Of a stretch of 64,000 nt of DNA, positions 1-11,110 are shown in pieces. The notes beneath the pieces were generated by a model that was given only the letters and a program-made list of their open reading frames with translations, searched no databases and was not told where the DNA came from. The position numbers and the translations under genes were made by a program. The stretch's first letter is position 1. Each line of letters begins with the position of its first letter. The stretch is from Erodium maritimum. Taxonomy: Eukaryota; Streptophyta; Magnoliopsida; Geraniales; Geraniaceae. The stretch covers positions 20,047,735-20,111,734 of the forward strand of contig OY997589.1 of assembly GCA_963921825.1 (NCBI GenBank). The letters run 5' to 3'.

Positions 1-502
1 CCGGAGCTGGTGAGGAAGACGAAGGAGGAGGGTGAGGCAGCGAGCTCGGGGACGGAGTCGTGTGGCTGACCGGAGCGGTGACGGCGTCGGGACGGAGGAG
101 AAGAGGACGGGACGGTGTGGTCGGACGGAGGAGAGGGAGGTTGGAGTTCGGCAGGGACGTGGCGGCGTGGTCGGACGGAGGAGAGGCTGGAGCGATGGCG
201 GCCGGTGCCGGTTTCGCCGGAGAAGACGAGAGAGGAGAGAGAGGGAGTGAGGGTCGGGTAGAGAGAGAGAGGGTAGAGGGCGGCTGGGTTGTGAGGGTGT
301 GCTAGGGTTTCTGAGGTAAGGGTGGGTTATATACCCATCCCTGACCAGATTGGGCCTCAGCTGGGCTGGGCTGGGCCTGCGGGCCTGGCCAGGTCCAGAC
401 CTGTTTTTTTTTTTTTTTTTTTTTTTTTGCACTCGTTTCAAAAACTTACCCTAAGGTTCTCGTTTGCAAATTAATACCTTACGAAACGAAGCGGGTTTTA
501 CA
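1..502 (-). mobile_element. Ty3/gypsy LTR, fragment cut by window edge
   Basis: This stretch is nearly the same as the terminal part of the complete solo LTR at 5750-8759: the same GA-rich block, the same TTATATA box (327-333), the same poly-T run (about 403-428) and the same end, GCGGGTTTTACA at 491-502. The TATA-like box reads on the minus strand, so the LTR is taken as minus-oriented. Its left end and TSD lie outside the window, so it could be a solo LTR or part of a full element. The frames open on the plus strand here are Arg/Gly-rich readings of the GA-rich LTR leader and are not genes. Confidence 0.85.
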
Positions 503-718
503 ACAGGGATCAAATTACCAGAAATAGTCACTGTCCAGTCACCAAATATCACAAACACCAAGGGCTCTCGCTTGCGATCTGGGAGTAGAATGATCAGTAA
601 TAAAGAAAAGGCAATCAATGCTAGTAACATGCGAAAACGGCTATGCGCCACATGCCGCACATTGCAAGACCATGACAAAAGGACCTGCCCTCTGAATATG
701 AATAAGAAGAAGAAGTAG
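503..718 (+). pseudogene. FAR1-related / MULE-transposase-like C-terminus, truncated
   Basis: The frame runs from the LTR junction to a TAG at 716-718. It ends in a basic linker (KGSRLRSGSRM) followed by a CX2CX5HX4C zinc-binding tail, CATCRTLQDHDKRTC, and a lysine run. This is the layout of the C-terminus of FAR1-related sequence (FRS) proteins and related Mutator-like transposases (family knowledge). Only about 70 codons remain; the transposase core would lie left of the LTR, outside the window. The LTR at 1-502 has separated this exon from the rest, so it is called a fragment. FRS transcription factor versus MULE transposase cannot be decided from the tail alone. Confidence 0.6.
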
Positions 719-1090
719 AAATGATGTATATTTTCAACTGCGGATTTCGTTGTTTCCGTTTGCGAATATAGACAATAAGTTTTGCGAATAAATAAATATT
801 GTTTGATGATACATTTGTTTGAGTTTTCCGAATTAATAAATTTCGTTTCTACACATGTTTTTATTTATATGAAATTTAATATAATATATTGTACACACAT
901 AACGCAAGACCATGACACAAGGACCTGCCCCGCTGAGTAAGAATAGGAAGAAGAAGTAGACTGATGAAGATTATCGATTGCGGATTTGCCTTTTTCCAGT
1001 TTGCGGATATAGGTCAACGGTTTTGCGGATTTAATATAACAAATTGTTTGCGAATATTTCAAATTTCGTTTACTAAAAAATATATAATGA
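643..1090 (+). repeat. Tandem duplication of the FAR1-like 3' end (about 240 bp period)
   Basis: The block at about 660-840 (CAAGACCATGAC, AAGAAGAAGTAGA, then TGCGGATTT and GTTTGCG motifs) recurs at about 903-1080 with substitutions. The second copy keeps the end of the zinc tail (QDHDTRTCP) but then meets TAA. It is an extra 3'-end copy without an upstream coding part. Both copies carry the CGCAAAC minisatellite motif in reverse (GTTTGCG on the plus strand). Confidence 0.7.
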
Positions 1091-1230
1091 TTTGAGAATT
1101 TACTACTTTCGTTTTGCGTACGAAAGGGAAGTGAAACGGTTTGTGGTAGACCAATCAAATAATGACAGCGTGGAAACGTGGGTGAGAATTAATTGCTCCA
1201 CTAACCCACGATGCCCTACATGTTCCCCTG

Positions 1231-1236
1231 TATATA
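1231..1236 (+). promoter_or_regulatory. TATA box of small-gene copy 1
   Basis: TATATA lies 67 bp before the position equivalent to the start codon of the 2116 gene. The surrounding 150 bp, including a CCAAT-like box near 1153, aligns with the promoter of the downstream copy. Confidence 0.55.
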
Positions 1237-1302
1237 CCCAAATAGAGTATCCTTCTATACTCAACCCTCAACTCTTCGAATACCCAATTTTACTCTGAAA
1301 AA

Positions 1303-1620
1303 AAGGCGTCGTCAAGCAGCAGGAAGCGTAAAAGCTATGAAGATTATCTCGACGAACGCGAAAGGAAGCTGAAGGAGCAGAACAAGAATGACAAAAAACA
1401 AAAGCGTCTCATCAAACACGAGAAGTTCGTGACGAGCTTCAATGAAATCAAGCCCAAGCTTTCTGAGATCGAGCTTGAGCTTGAAATATTGGCCTCGGAT
1501 GTTGGCGACGAGCTGTGCACTGAAATGAGCACCGAAGAGGTGCTTGCAAACACAGCCCTCACCAGGAAGATAACCGAAGTGATCATAGCTGTGAACAAGG
1601 CAATGAAACTGGTGGTATAG
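1303..1620 (+). pseudogene. Small charged coiled-coil-like protein gene, start codon lost
   Basis: This is a full-length tandem paralogue of the 2116-2433 gene: 106 codons including the stop, no frameshift and no internal stop. At the start position the paralogue has ATG TCG but this copy has AAG GCG (1303-1308). No other in-frame ATG occurs until near the C-terminus (the M of EMSTEE), so a normal product is not expected unless a non-AUG codon is used. The encoded chain is Ser/Lys/Arg-rich at the N-terminus, then a charged helix, then IELELEILASDVGDELC and ITEVIIAVNKAMKLVV. Retention of an open frame suggests the start was lost recently. Function unknown. Confidence 0.65.
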
Positions 1621-1789
1621 GGGTAGCAAACCCTATTCTCTTCGATTCCTTTTGTCTGTTCTTAACCAGTTTAAAGTAATTAAAAAAATCATTTTTCTTA
1701 AAAAAGTTTATATTTCACTTTCGATTATATATAATTCCGTTATTTATGTTACATGCGAAACACATTATTAGAATCAGCAAACCATGATC

Positions 1790-1900
1790 TCTGTATCCGC
1801 AAACCAAGATCTATGTTTCCACAAACTTCCGTCCTTAATTATATTCGCGAAACATAATAACAGTATCCGCAAACTACAAGATCGTATACGCAAACACCAA
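1790..1900 (+). repeat. CGCAAAC minisatellite, small cluster
   Basis: TCCGCAAACCAAGATC, ATTCGCGAAACATAATAA, TATCCGCAAACTACAAG and ATACGCAAACACC follow each other within about 110 bp between the two tandem small genes. Related clusters lie at 2570-2810 and 4020-4160. Confidence 0.65.
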
Positions 1901-2041
1901 GTAAAAAGAAAATACAACTTCGTTTTTGCGTACAAAAGGGAAAGTGGACCGGTATGTGGTAGACCAATCAAATATTGACAGCGTGGAAACGTGTGGAAGA
2001 ATTAATTGCTCCACTAACCTACGATGCCCTAGATATTCCCC

Positions 2042-2049
2042 TATATATA
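2042..2049 (+). promoter_or_regulatory. TATA box of the 2116 gene
   Basis: TATATATA stands 67-74 bp upstream of the ATG. A CCAATC motif lies near 1963. The same arrangement is present in front of copy 1. Confidence 0.6.
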
Positions 2050-2115
2050 CCCAATACTGTATCCTTCTATACTCATCCCTCAACTCTTCCTATAACCAAT
2101 TTTACTCTGGAAAAA

Positions 2116-2433
2116 ATGTCGTCCTCAAGCAGCAGGAAGCGTAGAAGTTATGAAGATGAATTCGACGAACGCGAAAGGAAGCTAAAGGAGAAGAATAAGA
2201 AGGACAAAAAACAAAAGCGTCTCATCAAGCATGAGGAGTTTTTGATGAAGTTCAAGGAAATAGGGCGTCAGCTTTCTGACATTGAGCTTGAGCTTGAAAT
2301 TTTGGGTATGGAAGTAGGCGAACAACTGTGCACTGACATGAGCTCCGAAGAAGCGCTTGCAAACTCAGCCCTGAACAGGAAGATAACCGAAGTGATCATA
2401 GCGGTGAACAAAGCTAAGAAACTAGTGTTATAG
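2116..2433 (+). CDS. Small charged helical protein, 105 aa, unknown function
   Basis: I do not recognise this protein. ATG 2116 is chosen because it follows a TATA box by about 70 bp, and because the paralogue at 1303 starts to align at exactly this codon; the open frame extends further upstream but through promoter-like sequence. The chain begins with a run of serines and basic residues (MSSSSSRKRR), has a highly charged helix (residues about 15-45, DERERKLKEKNKKDKKQKR), then a heptad-like stretch (IELELEILGMEVGEQLC) and a C-terminal hydrophobic helix (ITEVIIAVNKAKKLVL). There is no signal peptide and no transmembrane segment. The basic N-terminus could be a nuclear localisation signal (inference). 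The downstream spacer holds CGCAAAC repeats. Confidence 0.6.
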   Translation: MSSSSSRKRRSYEDEFDERERKLKEKNKKDKKQKRLIKHEEFLMKFKEIGRQLSDIELELEILGMEVGEQLCTDMSSEEALANSALNRKITEVIIAVNKAKKLVL

Positions 2434-2569
2434 GCATAGCAAACCCTAGTCTCTTTTGTTTCCCTTTATCTGTTCTTAACCAAATCTTATTAATCAATAA
2501 AAAAATCGTTTTCCTTAAATACATTTATATTTCTCTTTCAAGTTATGTATGATTCCATGATTTGTGTTA

Positions 2570-2820
2570 CACGCGAAACAGAATATAACTATCAGCAAAC
2601 CATGATATATGTATCCGCAAACCAGAATCTCTGTATTCGAAACTTTAAGTCAATAATAATAGGCATAATAATAGGAAAATTTACAATATAAGCAAACCAG
2701 TATATATGAATCCACAAACTACAAGTCCGTATCCGCAAAAAACATGTTAAGAGAAACAAAATAACAATATTAGCAAAACAGGATCTCTGTATCCGCAAAC
2801 TACAAGACCATATATGACCA
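2570..2820 (+). repeat. CGCAAAC minisatellite cluster in spacer
   Basis: Units such as ATCAGCAAACCATGAT, TATCCGCAAACCAGAATC, TATCCGCAAAAAAC and TATCCGCAAACTACAAG recur at roughly 20-30-bp spacing. The remaining spacer to about 3100 is AT-rich with no gene seen. Confidence 0.65.
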
Positions 2821-3334
2821 TTATACCCATCATCGTCTTCCTCCACATTTTCTTTATCCTCCTCTTTCTCATCATCGTCATCGTCACTGATGATAATAGG
2901 GCAATCCGCTTTCTATATGGTGACATGACATAATTAAAAAAAAGGTCTATGATGACATGATTTGTAGGGTTAAAAAATTGATTTAAACTAAACCAAACGG
3001 CGGTGAAAAGACATAACAACGCATTAAATGAGATAAGATCTTGGTGCATTCAAGGAGGATTTTAGTAATGATGTACTGTAACCGTGGAAACTTAACCGTC
3101 AGATTTTGAAATCATACCATCTTATTTTGGGGAACGATTGACACGTGTCCTCTACAAGATCTTATCGTATCACATTCCGATAGACGCAAATCAGCATTTA
3201 GTTTGAGAAATATGAGTTATTGATTGCGAAAATAATATATATGTTTTGCGGAATCCTTACCAGTTAACTAATCTATATATAATTAGAACTCTACTTTTAA
3301 CAAAATAACGATAATGTCACCGCAAGATTTCAAC

Positions 3335-3342
3335 TATAAATA
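3335..3342 (+). promoter_or_regulatory. TATA box of the 3436 gene
   Basis: TATAAATA lies about 95 bp upstream of the ATG and is followed by CCCCCACCCC. The same block occurs before the paralogue at 4600. Confidence 0.65.
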
Positions 3343-3435
3343 CCCCCACCCCTATAATTCTTAACCCTAGAACTCTTCTTCAATTTCAAAACCTCTTCTC
3401 TAATAACTTCAAACCACCAAATCTGCAAACAAGAG

Positions 3436-3783
3436 ATGGCCTCCAACAGGAAACGCACCGAATCTCAAGGTAACGTTTGCACCGAAGAAGCTATGGAACG
3501 TACCATTGAGGAACGTTCTAAGAAGATGCGTGAGATGGAGAAAGCGGCTATGGATACGGTAATGGAGATTCGCAAAGTAAAGTTGGCACTAATCCAATGC
3601 CACTTTTTTCTGATGGAGGAGAAGGTGGAAAACCTTATCCATGACCTGGAAGTGCTTGACATGAGGAACGGGACTGCAAAGCTTAACGAAGATAGAGACA
3701 AGATGATGACGGCACTGAAACAGATTCAGGATTTCTTCAAAACCATAGCGATAGCAGAAGACGAAGGCACATCCGGCCCATGA
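3436..3783 (+). CDS. Small helical protein, 115 aa, unknown function
   Basis: Unrecognised family. The frame starts MASNRKRTESQGN at the first ATG after a TATAAATA box and a CT-rich leader, and ends with TGA at 3781-3783. The chain is almost entirely helix-forming and charged: EEAMERTIEERSKKMREMEK (about residues 17-37), then VMEIRKVKLALIQCHFFLMEEKVENLIHDL with hydrophobic heptads suggesting a coiled coil, then DRDKMMTALKQIQDFFKTI. No signal peptide or membrane segment is seen. A second copy at 4600 shares the start (MASNRK), the LEVLDM-like motif and the 3' end. Upstream regions (about 3100-3435 and 4180-4599) also align, so this is a tandem segmental duplication of about 1.1 kb. Confidence 0.65.
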   Translation: MASNRKRTESQGNVCTEEAMERTIEERSKKMREMEKAAMDTVMEIRKVKLALIQCHFFLMEEKVENLIHDLEVLDMRNGTAKLNEDRDKMMTALKQIQDFFKTIAIAEDEGTSGP

Positions 3784-4019
3784 AGGATGTAATCATATTT
3801 TCACTTTTATCATGTCAACCGTCTTTTGATGTTTTTATTTTGGGTTTTGAACACTTGGTTTCTCAATGAAATGATGATTAGTATCTACCTATTCTACTGT
3901 TAAAGTAATCTATATAAATTCGCAAAAGACATATTATGTATTCTCGAAGACGTAGTTTTAATTTCGTAAATGAGAACATGATTGTTCGAAAACGAAAATT
4001 ACTGAAATGATAACATGTT

Positions 4020-4160
4020 TGCACACAACTAGGGCATATCAGCAAAAAACAGGCAATAATTAAATTCGCGAAACATAATAACAGTATCCGCAAACAACAA
4101 GTCCGTATCCGCAGACAAGGATCTCTGTATCCGCAAACTACAAGTCCTTATCTGCAAAAC
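4020..4160 (+). repeat. CGCAAAC minisatellite cluster
   Basis: ATTCGCGAAACATAATAA, TATCCGCAAACAACAAG, TATCCGCAGACAAGG and TATCCGCAAACTACAAG recur in about 140 bp, between the two copies of the 115-aa-type gene. The first unit matches the one at 1845 almost exactly. Confidence 0.65.
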
Positions 4161-4501
4161 TAAGTGCGATAAGACTGACCAACGCATTAAATGCGATAAG
4201 ATCTTCGATTGGGATTTTACTAATGGTGAAATATAACCGTGAAAACTTAACCGTCTGATTTTGAAATCATATCGATTACACGATACGTCTAATTTTCGTA
4301 ACGATTGACATGTGTCCTCTACAATATCTTACAGTATCACATACCGATACACGTAAATTAGCATTTAGTTTGAGAATTATGAGATACGGATTGCGAAAAT
4401 AACGTATATGTTTTGCAGAATTATTATTAGTTAACTAATATGTCTATAACTAGAACTCTACTTTAAACATAATAACGATAATGCCACCGCAAGAATTCAA
4501 C

Positions 4502-4509
4502 TATAAATA
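4502..4509 (+). promoter_or_regulatory. TATA box of the 4600 gene
   Basis: TATAAATA followed by the same CCCCCACCCC block as at 3335-3352, about 91 bp before the ATG. Confidence 0.6.
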
Positions 4510-4599
4510 CCCCCACCCCTATATCACTGAACCCTACATCTCTCTTTCAATTTAAAATTCTCTTCTCAAATAACTTCAAACCACCAGTCTGCAAAAGCG

Positions 4600-4862
4600 A
4601 TGGCCTCAAACAGGAAATGCACCAGAGGGGAAGGAAACGTTTGCAACGCAGAAGCTATAGAACGTACCAGAGAGGAAGCCGCTTTGCAGTATAAACTGGA
4701 GTTCTGCAAAATAAGGTTGGCACTATGCCAGATCCACTTTTTGCTGATGCAGGAGAAGGTGGAAAGCCTTGCCAATGAACTACAAGTGCTTGACATGAGC
4801 AACTCGACTGAAAAGCACAAGGAAGATAGGGACAAGATGATGGCGACATTAGAAAAGATTCA
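4600..4862 (+). pseudogene. Small helical protein gene, 5' part, split by LTR nest
   Basis: Paralogue of the 3436 gene: it starts MASNRKCTRGEGN and keeps the helical core (CKIRLALCQIHFLLMQEKVESLANEL) and DRDKMMATLEKI. At codon 87 the frame runs into TGTCACGCCCC, the end of an LTR. The 5 bp before the junction, ATTCA (4858-4862), recur at 18766-18770, after which homology to the 3' end of the 3436 gene resumes. Without the insertion the frame would be about 99 codons. The promoter and first 86 codons look undamaged, so the insertion is the visible inactivating event. Confidence 0.75.
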
Positions 4863-5749
4863 TGTCACGCCCCAAATCCGGTTCTGACCGAATTCGAGAC
4901 GTGAGCTAAAACGATAATAAATTTTTTTCTTTTATTGAAAGTAAGGCCAACAAATCTCGATTCACTTTCAAACTTAAAACAATCTCGCGAGTCGCAGCTC
5001 GATAAAAACAACGGTAAATAAATCAGCACTTAACAGTACGTCTCTAGACACTAGCCCGAATCCCCGTCAGCTCCCTAGCCCGAGAATCCTGCTAGTACAA
5101 AACCCGCTTAGAACCTGAAAAACAACAAGGTAAGGGGTGAGCTTTCGCTCAGTAGGAAAGTAGTTAAGGTTATAAGCAAGCGCTCACCACCACGGGTAAC
5201 CGTCCAATTAGGGCATACTAGTACAGCACACAACTAATATCCAACGGGGCTCGTAACCACAATCCTCAACTCAAGACCAACTCGCGCTCACAACCATAAC
5301 GACAAACAGCACAGATAGCAACCAGCACACCAAATAACACGCCATAAAACATAAAGTAAACTGTAAAAGCATAACACGTCATGTACCGCAGTCCCCTACT
5401 CGGTCGGCTGTCCACAGCCCGACACCCTCATATCGTGCCGGAACACTCAGCAGAACAAACCCATAACCCGAACGGCAGTTCCCAACACCACCGAATGCAC
5501 CCAGCCATTTATGTCGTACCATAACACGAAACCTCAGTCCCAACACCTACCCGTCACGTAGACTCGGGGTAACATCCTAGACCGAAAATCCCTCAGTCGA
5601 ACATCTTCCTGTCACGTAGACTCAGGACTATAATCTTCCCGTCACGTAGACTCGGGTACAAACTTCCCGTCACATAGACTCGGGTAACAAACACGCCATC
5701 CTTGGCCTCGCGACACACTACCCCAGAACTATCCCACGGTGCAAGTATC

Positions 5750-8700
5750 TGTCACGCCCCAATTTCAGAGAACCGATACTAGGGACGCGAACGTTTAAAA
5801 AGTTACAAGACTGAAACCTGCTTTCGATAAATCACCTAAAAAGTCAGTTTAGTTCCACAAAAGAATAATAGTTACATCCCAAAATAAGAATTCCACACTT
5901 GGACAAAACGAGATACACGTCTCTAGACTCAAACGCCCAGTAACCCGCTTCAAGCTCTTCAAGCTTCAGAAGCTCACCTAGTCCAGACTACGAACGGTAC
6001 CTGTAGGAAAAGCAGCTAGGGGTGAGCGTTCGCTCACCACCACAGATAACATACTGACTATGGCATAATTAGTAGACAAAGCCGATGACACTAACAACGA
6101 CTCAAAGACACACACACGACCAGTCTTTTCCTCAACTGACTCAACACTCGGATACGTTATGTAGACCCCACACTACCATCGACGACCTCCTCCAAAGACA
6201 CGACTGACAACCACACAATACCAAACAAGATCACAAAGGATCGCAAACCGGCTGCTCAGTAACCAATCTCTGTCTCTCGCCCTTTACCGATCATAGACGT
6301 GGTCAGGCGGTCGACCTGTCGCGCAACTTCTCCCGGTCCCAGTCGGGAGGCTAACCCACAACCTCTCCGCTTCACCCGATCCCAGTCGGGTGGTTAGCCA
6401 CACCCGCACGTCCTTCCCCCGATCCCAGTCGGGGAGCTAGCCCACAACCCCTCCGCTTCTCCCGATCCCAGTCGGGAGGCTAGCTACACCACACAACCTC
6501 CACCAGTAACCAGTAACCAATCACAATCACAAACAAGTTCAAACAGACAGTAACGACACCGGTGACAACTCCACGGGCACTCAAGGCCGACAAGACACCA
6601 ACAACCAAACACAGGTTCAACAACCCTACGGGCCCTCATGGCCACCCAAGACACCACTGGTAAAGTACGGGTTCACAACCCCACGGGCACTCACGGCCAC
6701 CCAAAACACCGAAACGACAACACGGGCTCTCATGGCCACCCAAGACTCAGCAATAAATAACACGGGCTCTCAAGGCCACCCAAACTCGACAATAAATAAC
6801 ACGGGCTCTCAGGGCCACCCAAACTCAATCAACAATTAACGCACAACAACCTCCGGGCATGGTCATATGCCTCCAGTAACACAGTTAACGCTAAGTTTTC
6901 TGCTCCTACGACACTACTAAGTGTCACATGCATTTCCAGTATTCGTTACATTCCCGTATCATGCATTTCTAATATTCGATAACCTAAATAACCCACGACA
7001 CCCCGATGTCACGTGCAATTCTACAGTTAACTTTCCCTAGTCAGGGCCGAGATCCGGCTACTTTTCCCTACCTCGAAAGCAACTCCAGAAGCGCTCCACT
7101 AAACCCGAGATGAATCGTAGTCACTCGCCGAGCCTCCCTTTGCCTCGGTCCGCAGCACGATCTAAAAGAACACAGATTTAACTCACTTTAAACTAGTACG
7201 AACCGGTCGAAAATAAATAACTCGAAACCCAAAAATAATAACGGTTCCACCGTTCAGTTAACGGCTACGATTTGTCCATTTTGAACTTGACAGTTTTCGT
7301 TTACACTCGAGCGGGATGAAAGTCGGGTTACGACGGATCGGGTTCGAGCACCCGCGCACCGAACCCAGTTTTGATCTAAACCCAGTTTAAACCCCTTTTT
7401 AACTTAAAACCGTCGTTGAACTCCCTAGCTTTAATTAATTCCGTCTTTGATCTTAAGACAAAACGGTTTCCTTTCGTTCGTTTCCAAACTCGATATTTGG
7501 TCCAAAACCCTTATAAAGTCGATTTGATTTCGCTTCCCCCCCTTTTTTCTTGGTTTAACTCAACTCGAGTCTAACCTTAATAAACGACTTTCGTTTTTAA
7601 AACCCGTTTACCCTAAGCCGATATAGTTTTATCGATAATTAAACTACGTCCAAACGGTACGGATTTGATCTTTAAACTAACACTGATTTCGTTTTACAAA
7701 TCGCTTGAACCCAACCCGATCGTACTTAAATCTATTCAAAACATAAGAATAATTTTATCGATAACTTATATTTTGTCGATCTTTACAAAATCAGATTTAC
7801 ACGATTACAACAAACCGTTAAACAACCAGATTTACGTTTTTCTATTCCGTTCCCTTCCATTTCGGGAGCTCCGTTCCATCCCGACCAGATTTGAACGAAC
7901 TCGAGAAAAGGGAAAGCGAAGAAGAAGAACGGTTCTGCTTGGTCCGGCCGACCACCGGCGCCGGTCGGCCGAGCTTCCACGGGCCGAGAACTAACCGTGA
8001 GGAAACGGTGGCGGCGGTGGACGGCGGTGCACGGCGGCGTCGGCGCGGGTCCGGACGGCTCGTCCCGTTCCGGATCTGGCGAGCTCGCCGGCGACGGCGG
8101 GAGCTCGGGGCGAGTTAGGGCTCGGACGGTACCGGTGGTGAACGGTGGTGGCGCGGGGAGCTCGGCGGCGAGTTAGGGCTCGAACGGTACCGGTGGTGGA
8201 CGGTGGTGGCGCGGGGAGCTCGGCGGCGAAACTGATGGCCGGAGCTGGTGGTGGCCGGTGCTGGTTTGGCGAGGAAGACGAAGGAGGGGGGTGAGGCAGC
8301 GAGCTCGGGGACGGAGTCGTGTGGCTGACCGGAGCGGTGACGGCGTCGGGACGGAGGAGAAGAGGACGGGACGGCTGGGACGTGGTCGGAGCTGGGCGTG
8401 GTCGGACGGAGAAGAGGGAGGTCGGGGTTCGGCTGGGACGTGGCCGGAGACGGGCGTGGTCGGACGGAGAAGAGGCCGGAGTGATGGCGGCCGGTGCCGG
8501 TCCAGCGAGGAAGACGAAGAGAGAGAGAGAGAGAGAGGTGAGGGCGGCTGAGTGTGGGTTAGATTAGGGTTTCAGAGTGTAAGGATGGGTTATATACCCA
8601 TCCCTGACCAGATTGGGCCTCAGCTGGGCTGGGCTGGGCCTGCGGGCCTGGCCTGGTCCAGACCTGTTTTTTTTTTTTTTTTTTGCACTCGTTTCAAAAA

Positions 8701-8759
8701 CTTAGCCTAAGGTTTTCGTTTGCAAAATAATACCTTAAAGAAACGGAGCGGGTTTTACA
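5750..8759 (-). mobile_element. Solo LTR B (Ty3/gypsy type), 3.0 kb
   Basis: It begins TGTCACGCCCC at 5750 and ends GGGTTTTACA at 8759, with a perfect TSD GTATC at 5745-5749 and 8760-8764. It contains the blocks of the complete gypsy LTRs at 51332 and 60363: the GGTGAGCG-TT-CGCTCACC hairpin (near 6024), the GGCCACCCAA short repeats (about 6560-6840), CATGGTCATATGCCTCC, and GACACTACTAAGTGTCACATG. The last 0.5 kb matches the fragment at 1-502. The Arg/Gly-rich frames at 7900-8560 are LTR leader sequence, not genes. There is no internal region, so it is a solo LTR nested in LTR A. Confidence 0.88.
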
Positions 8760-9073
8760 GTATCACTCTAGTTACGTCTTTTCTCGGAACACACAACAAG
8801 ATAAATATTACAATTGTCATAATTACACACGGCTTACCGAGCCCAACAATCTTACCACAACCAGTCACGTCGGTCTATCACTCACCCGACCATCACACAA
8901 CCAAGGGTTCAGATTAACACAACCACGGCACACTCGCCCATACATGACAACAACATGCTCAACGGGTATACTAATCTTGTCTATTAAACCTAACGACACC
9001 GACTCACACGGCAAGCAAAACAAACAACAATCAAGCAACCAAACAACACGCAACCTACGACTCGACACGGCCG

Positions 9074-10761
9074 TGTTGGGTCTCGAGGTAGGGTTGGAGA
9101 TGAACCAACTCGCAGCGGAAAACCAATGAAAACCAAGAGACGATTAAAACCATGAAACAACTAACAAAGAATGGATTCACAAGAGAAAAATTCAGCACTA
9201 GTTCTTACCAAAACAAGAACACCGGTTAACGAATGATTGGCTTGAGTCTCCAAGACGCCTACGTATCCACATGGGAATCAAAGCCACGTAGTTCTTCTCT
9301 TTGAGGACTCAAGAACACAAACATGGAGGTGGAAACTAGCCAAACCCGAAATGGCCATGGAAGAGGGAGAGAAAATGTGTTTCCTATTCTTGTCTTGTGT
9401 TTGTTATGTTGAAAAAAGATGACTTAAACATAACAAAACCCATACTTGTCCAACTAAAGGCATGGGACAAGTATGGTGTTAAGTAAGGTGTGAATAGGAC
9501 AAAGTATGGCAAGACAAGATTGGGTTAGGTGGTGAATCACCAAGACCTTAATCCTTGTCTTGCTTACTTAGTACTAATTAATCAAGACTTGATTAATTAG
9601 TTCTATGGGCCTTGGTTGCATGGGCCTTTCATGGGCCTCTTGGAACATGGCCCGTGGCCATTTCTAACGAGGTCCCGTGATTCGCTCATCGCCTCCAAGC
9701 CTTCCATACCGGAAATGTCCAACATTATCCGACGCGATCAATCCCAAGACTCCAAGCCTTGTCTCGATCCGTAAAGTCCTATTCACGTACGGGCACATGA
9801 CCCAAAACCCAGTTTTGGTCATGTCCCGAGACAACTCCCTTTTGGCCATTCTCCAAAAATGTGTCAATGAGTTTCATCCTCCGGTGTGACCCTTAGGTTT
9901 ATGCATGTCAATAGATCAACGTAAAATCCCATTTTACTTGATCCTATTTAAGTGGCAACTAACGAGACTTTAGTATTGCCTGACACTACATAACGAATCG
10001 ACCCTGTCGATTCTAACCTTTCCGTCGTCCCTGTCATTATCCTTTTATCTCCGATATCCTGATTGAGATAAGGCATAGAGCCGTCATCCTTATTATTCTC
10101 AATCACCGTTCCTTGATATGTGAGATGACTGAAGATATGATACCCAGTATCATGTGCATGGCCATGCTATTCTTCCAGTCACTCTCAATCAAGTGGCCGA
10201 GAACCGATATCTTTCCCATACCTTAGTATGAGGGATAAATCCCTTAGCCGTCTTTCGTGTCACTCATGTAGCCCGTCCCCAAGCCAATCCTGGCCGTTAT
10301 GGAAGCCCTGTTACGGACAACGTTAGGCTCAGGTCAAACTCAGTTGTTGACTACATAGCGATCACAAAGACTCCTTGGTCTAAGGATACATGACAAGCTA
10401 CAACACTGAATATGTTCATGACTTAATCTATGGCACATATTCAGGGCGGGTCGTCCAATATCATGTCCCACATGATATCTATGATCAGACTCCGGAATCC
10501 CATTCCAATGACTAACAGAACGTAAGCCATAAAGAGCCATCTTTCATACTAGTCGCTTCTAGTGAAGCTTTGTTGACTAGGGACCCATCGAGTGTGATCT
10601 ATCTCGATCTATGGTTCTATTCGCATGGTGGGCATAGATCAGAGCACACATCGATATATTACTCCAACACATAACTAATATAAAGCCGCTTTAATTTTAT
10701 TGCTAACGATGATATATACATTTGGACATTTAGGATTGAACTACGGGCACTAAGACTAACA
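9074..10761 (-). repeat. Copia copy 1, 3' LTR (complete, 1688 bp)
   Basis: It starts TGTTGGGTCTC and ends GACTAACA on the plus strand, with TG...CA termini. Its length equals both LTRs of the 42262 element. It differs from its partner at 15851 by scattered substitutions (for example TGTTAAGT versus TGTCAAGT) and by a 440-bp segment that the partner lacks. Short open frames inside it recur in all copies because the LTR recurs; they are not genes. Confidence 0.9.
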
Positions 10762-10912
10762 ATCTCCCACTTGCCCTAGTTCCAATCTAAACTCCAATAT
10801 GTCCCCATCGACTTTACATGTCTAACATGTTCAGGCAGTGACACTGCCTTAGTCAAAGGGTTGGCTATGTTATCATCTGTTGCAATATCGGTTATCTTCA
10901 CTTCACCTCAGT

Positions 10913-11110
10913 TCAGTATTTATCTGATGAGGTGGATACGCCGCAGTACATGTTTGGATTTGTTATGCGATCTAGGCTTTTAGCTTGCGCAATGGCCCTT
11001 GTGTTGTCGCAAAATGGATTCACCGGACTGGATGGGTTTTTAATTACACCCAGCCCTGCCATGAATTTCCAAATCCACATAGCCTCCTTAGCTGCCTCTG
11101 CAGCATCCAT
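10913..11110 (-). pseudogene. Copia copy 1 RNase H fragment
   Basis: The frame MDAAEAAKEAMWIWKFMAGLG...CDNTRAIAQAKS is the distal RNase H of copia elements, with the CDN(T)xAIA motif. It is separated from the RT frame by stops and lies just before the 3' LTR. Confidence 0.7.

Noticed and set aside
32..305. Overlapping Arg/Gly-rich open frames
   Set aside because: They lie in the GA-rich part of a gypsy LTR, recur at 8258-8567 with the LTR, and have no codon pattern or domain.
7665..8567. Several plus-strand frames of 75-109 codons
   Set aside because: They are all inside solo LTR B; none is kept in the homologous LTRs.
9664..10540. Frames of 60-94 codons repeated at 16680, 42483, 43134, 49257 and 49908
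   Set aside because: They recur because the copia LTR recurs, on whichever strand; no protein similarity.
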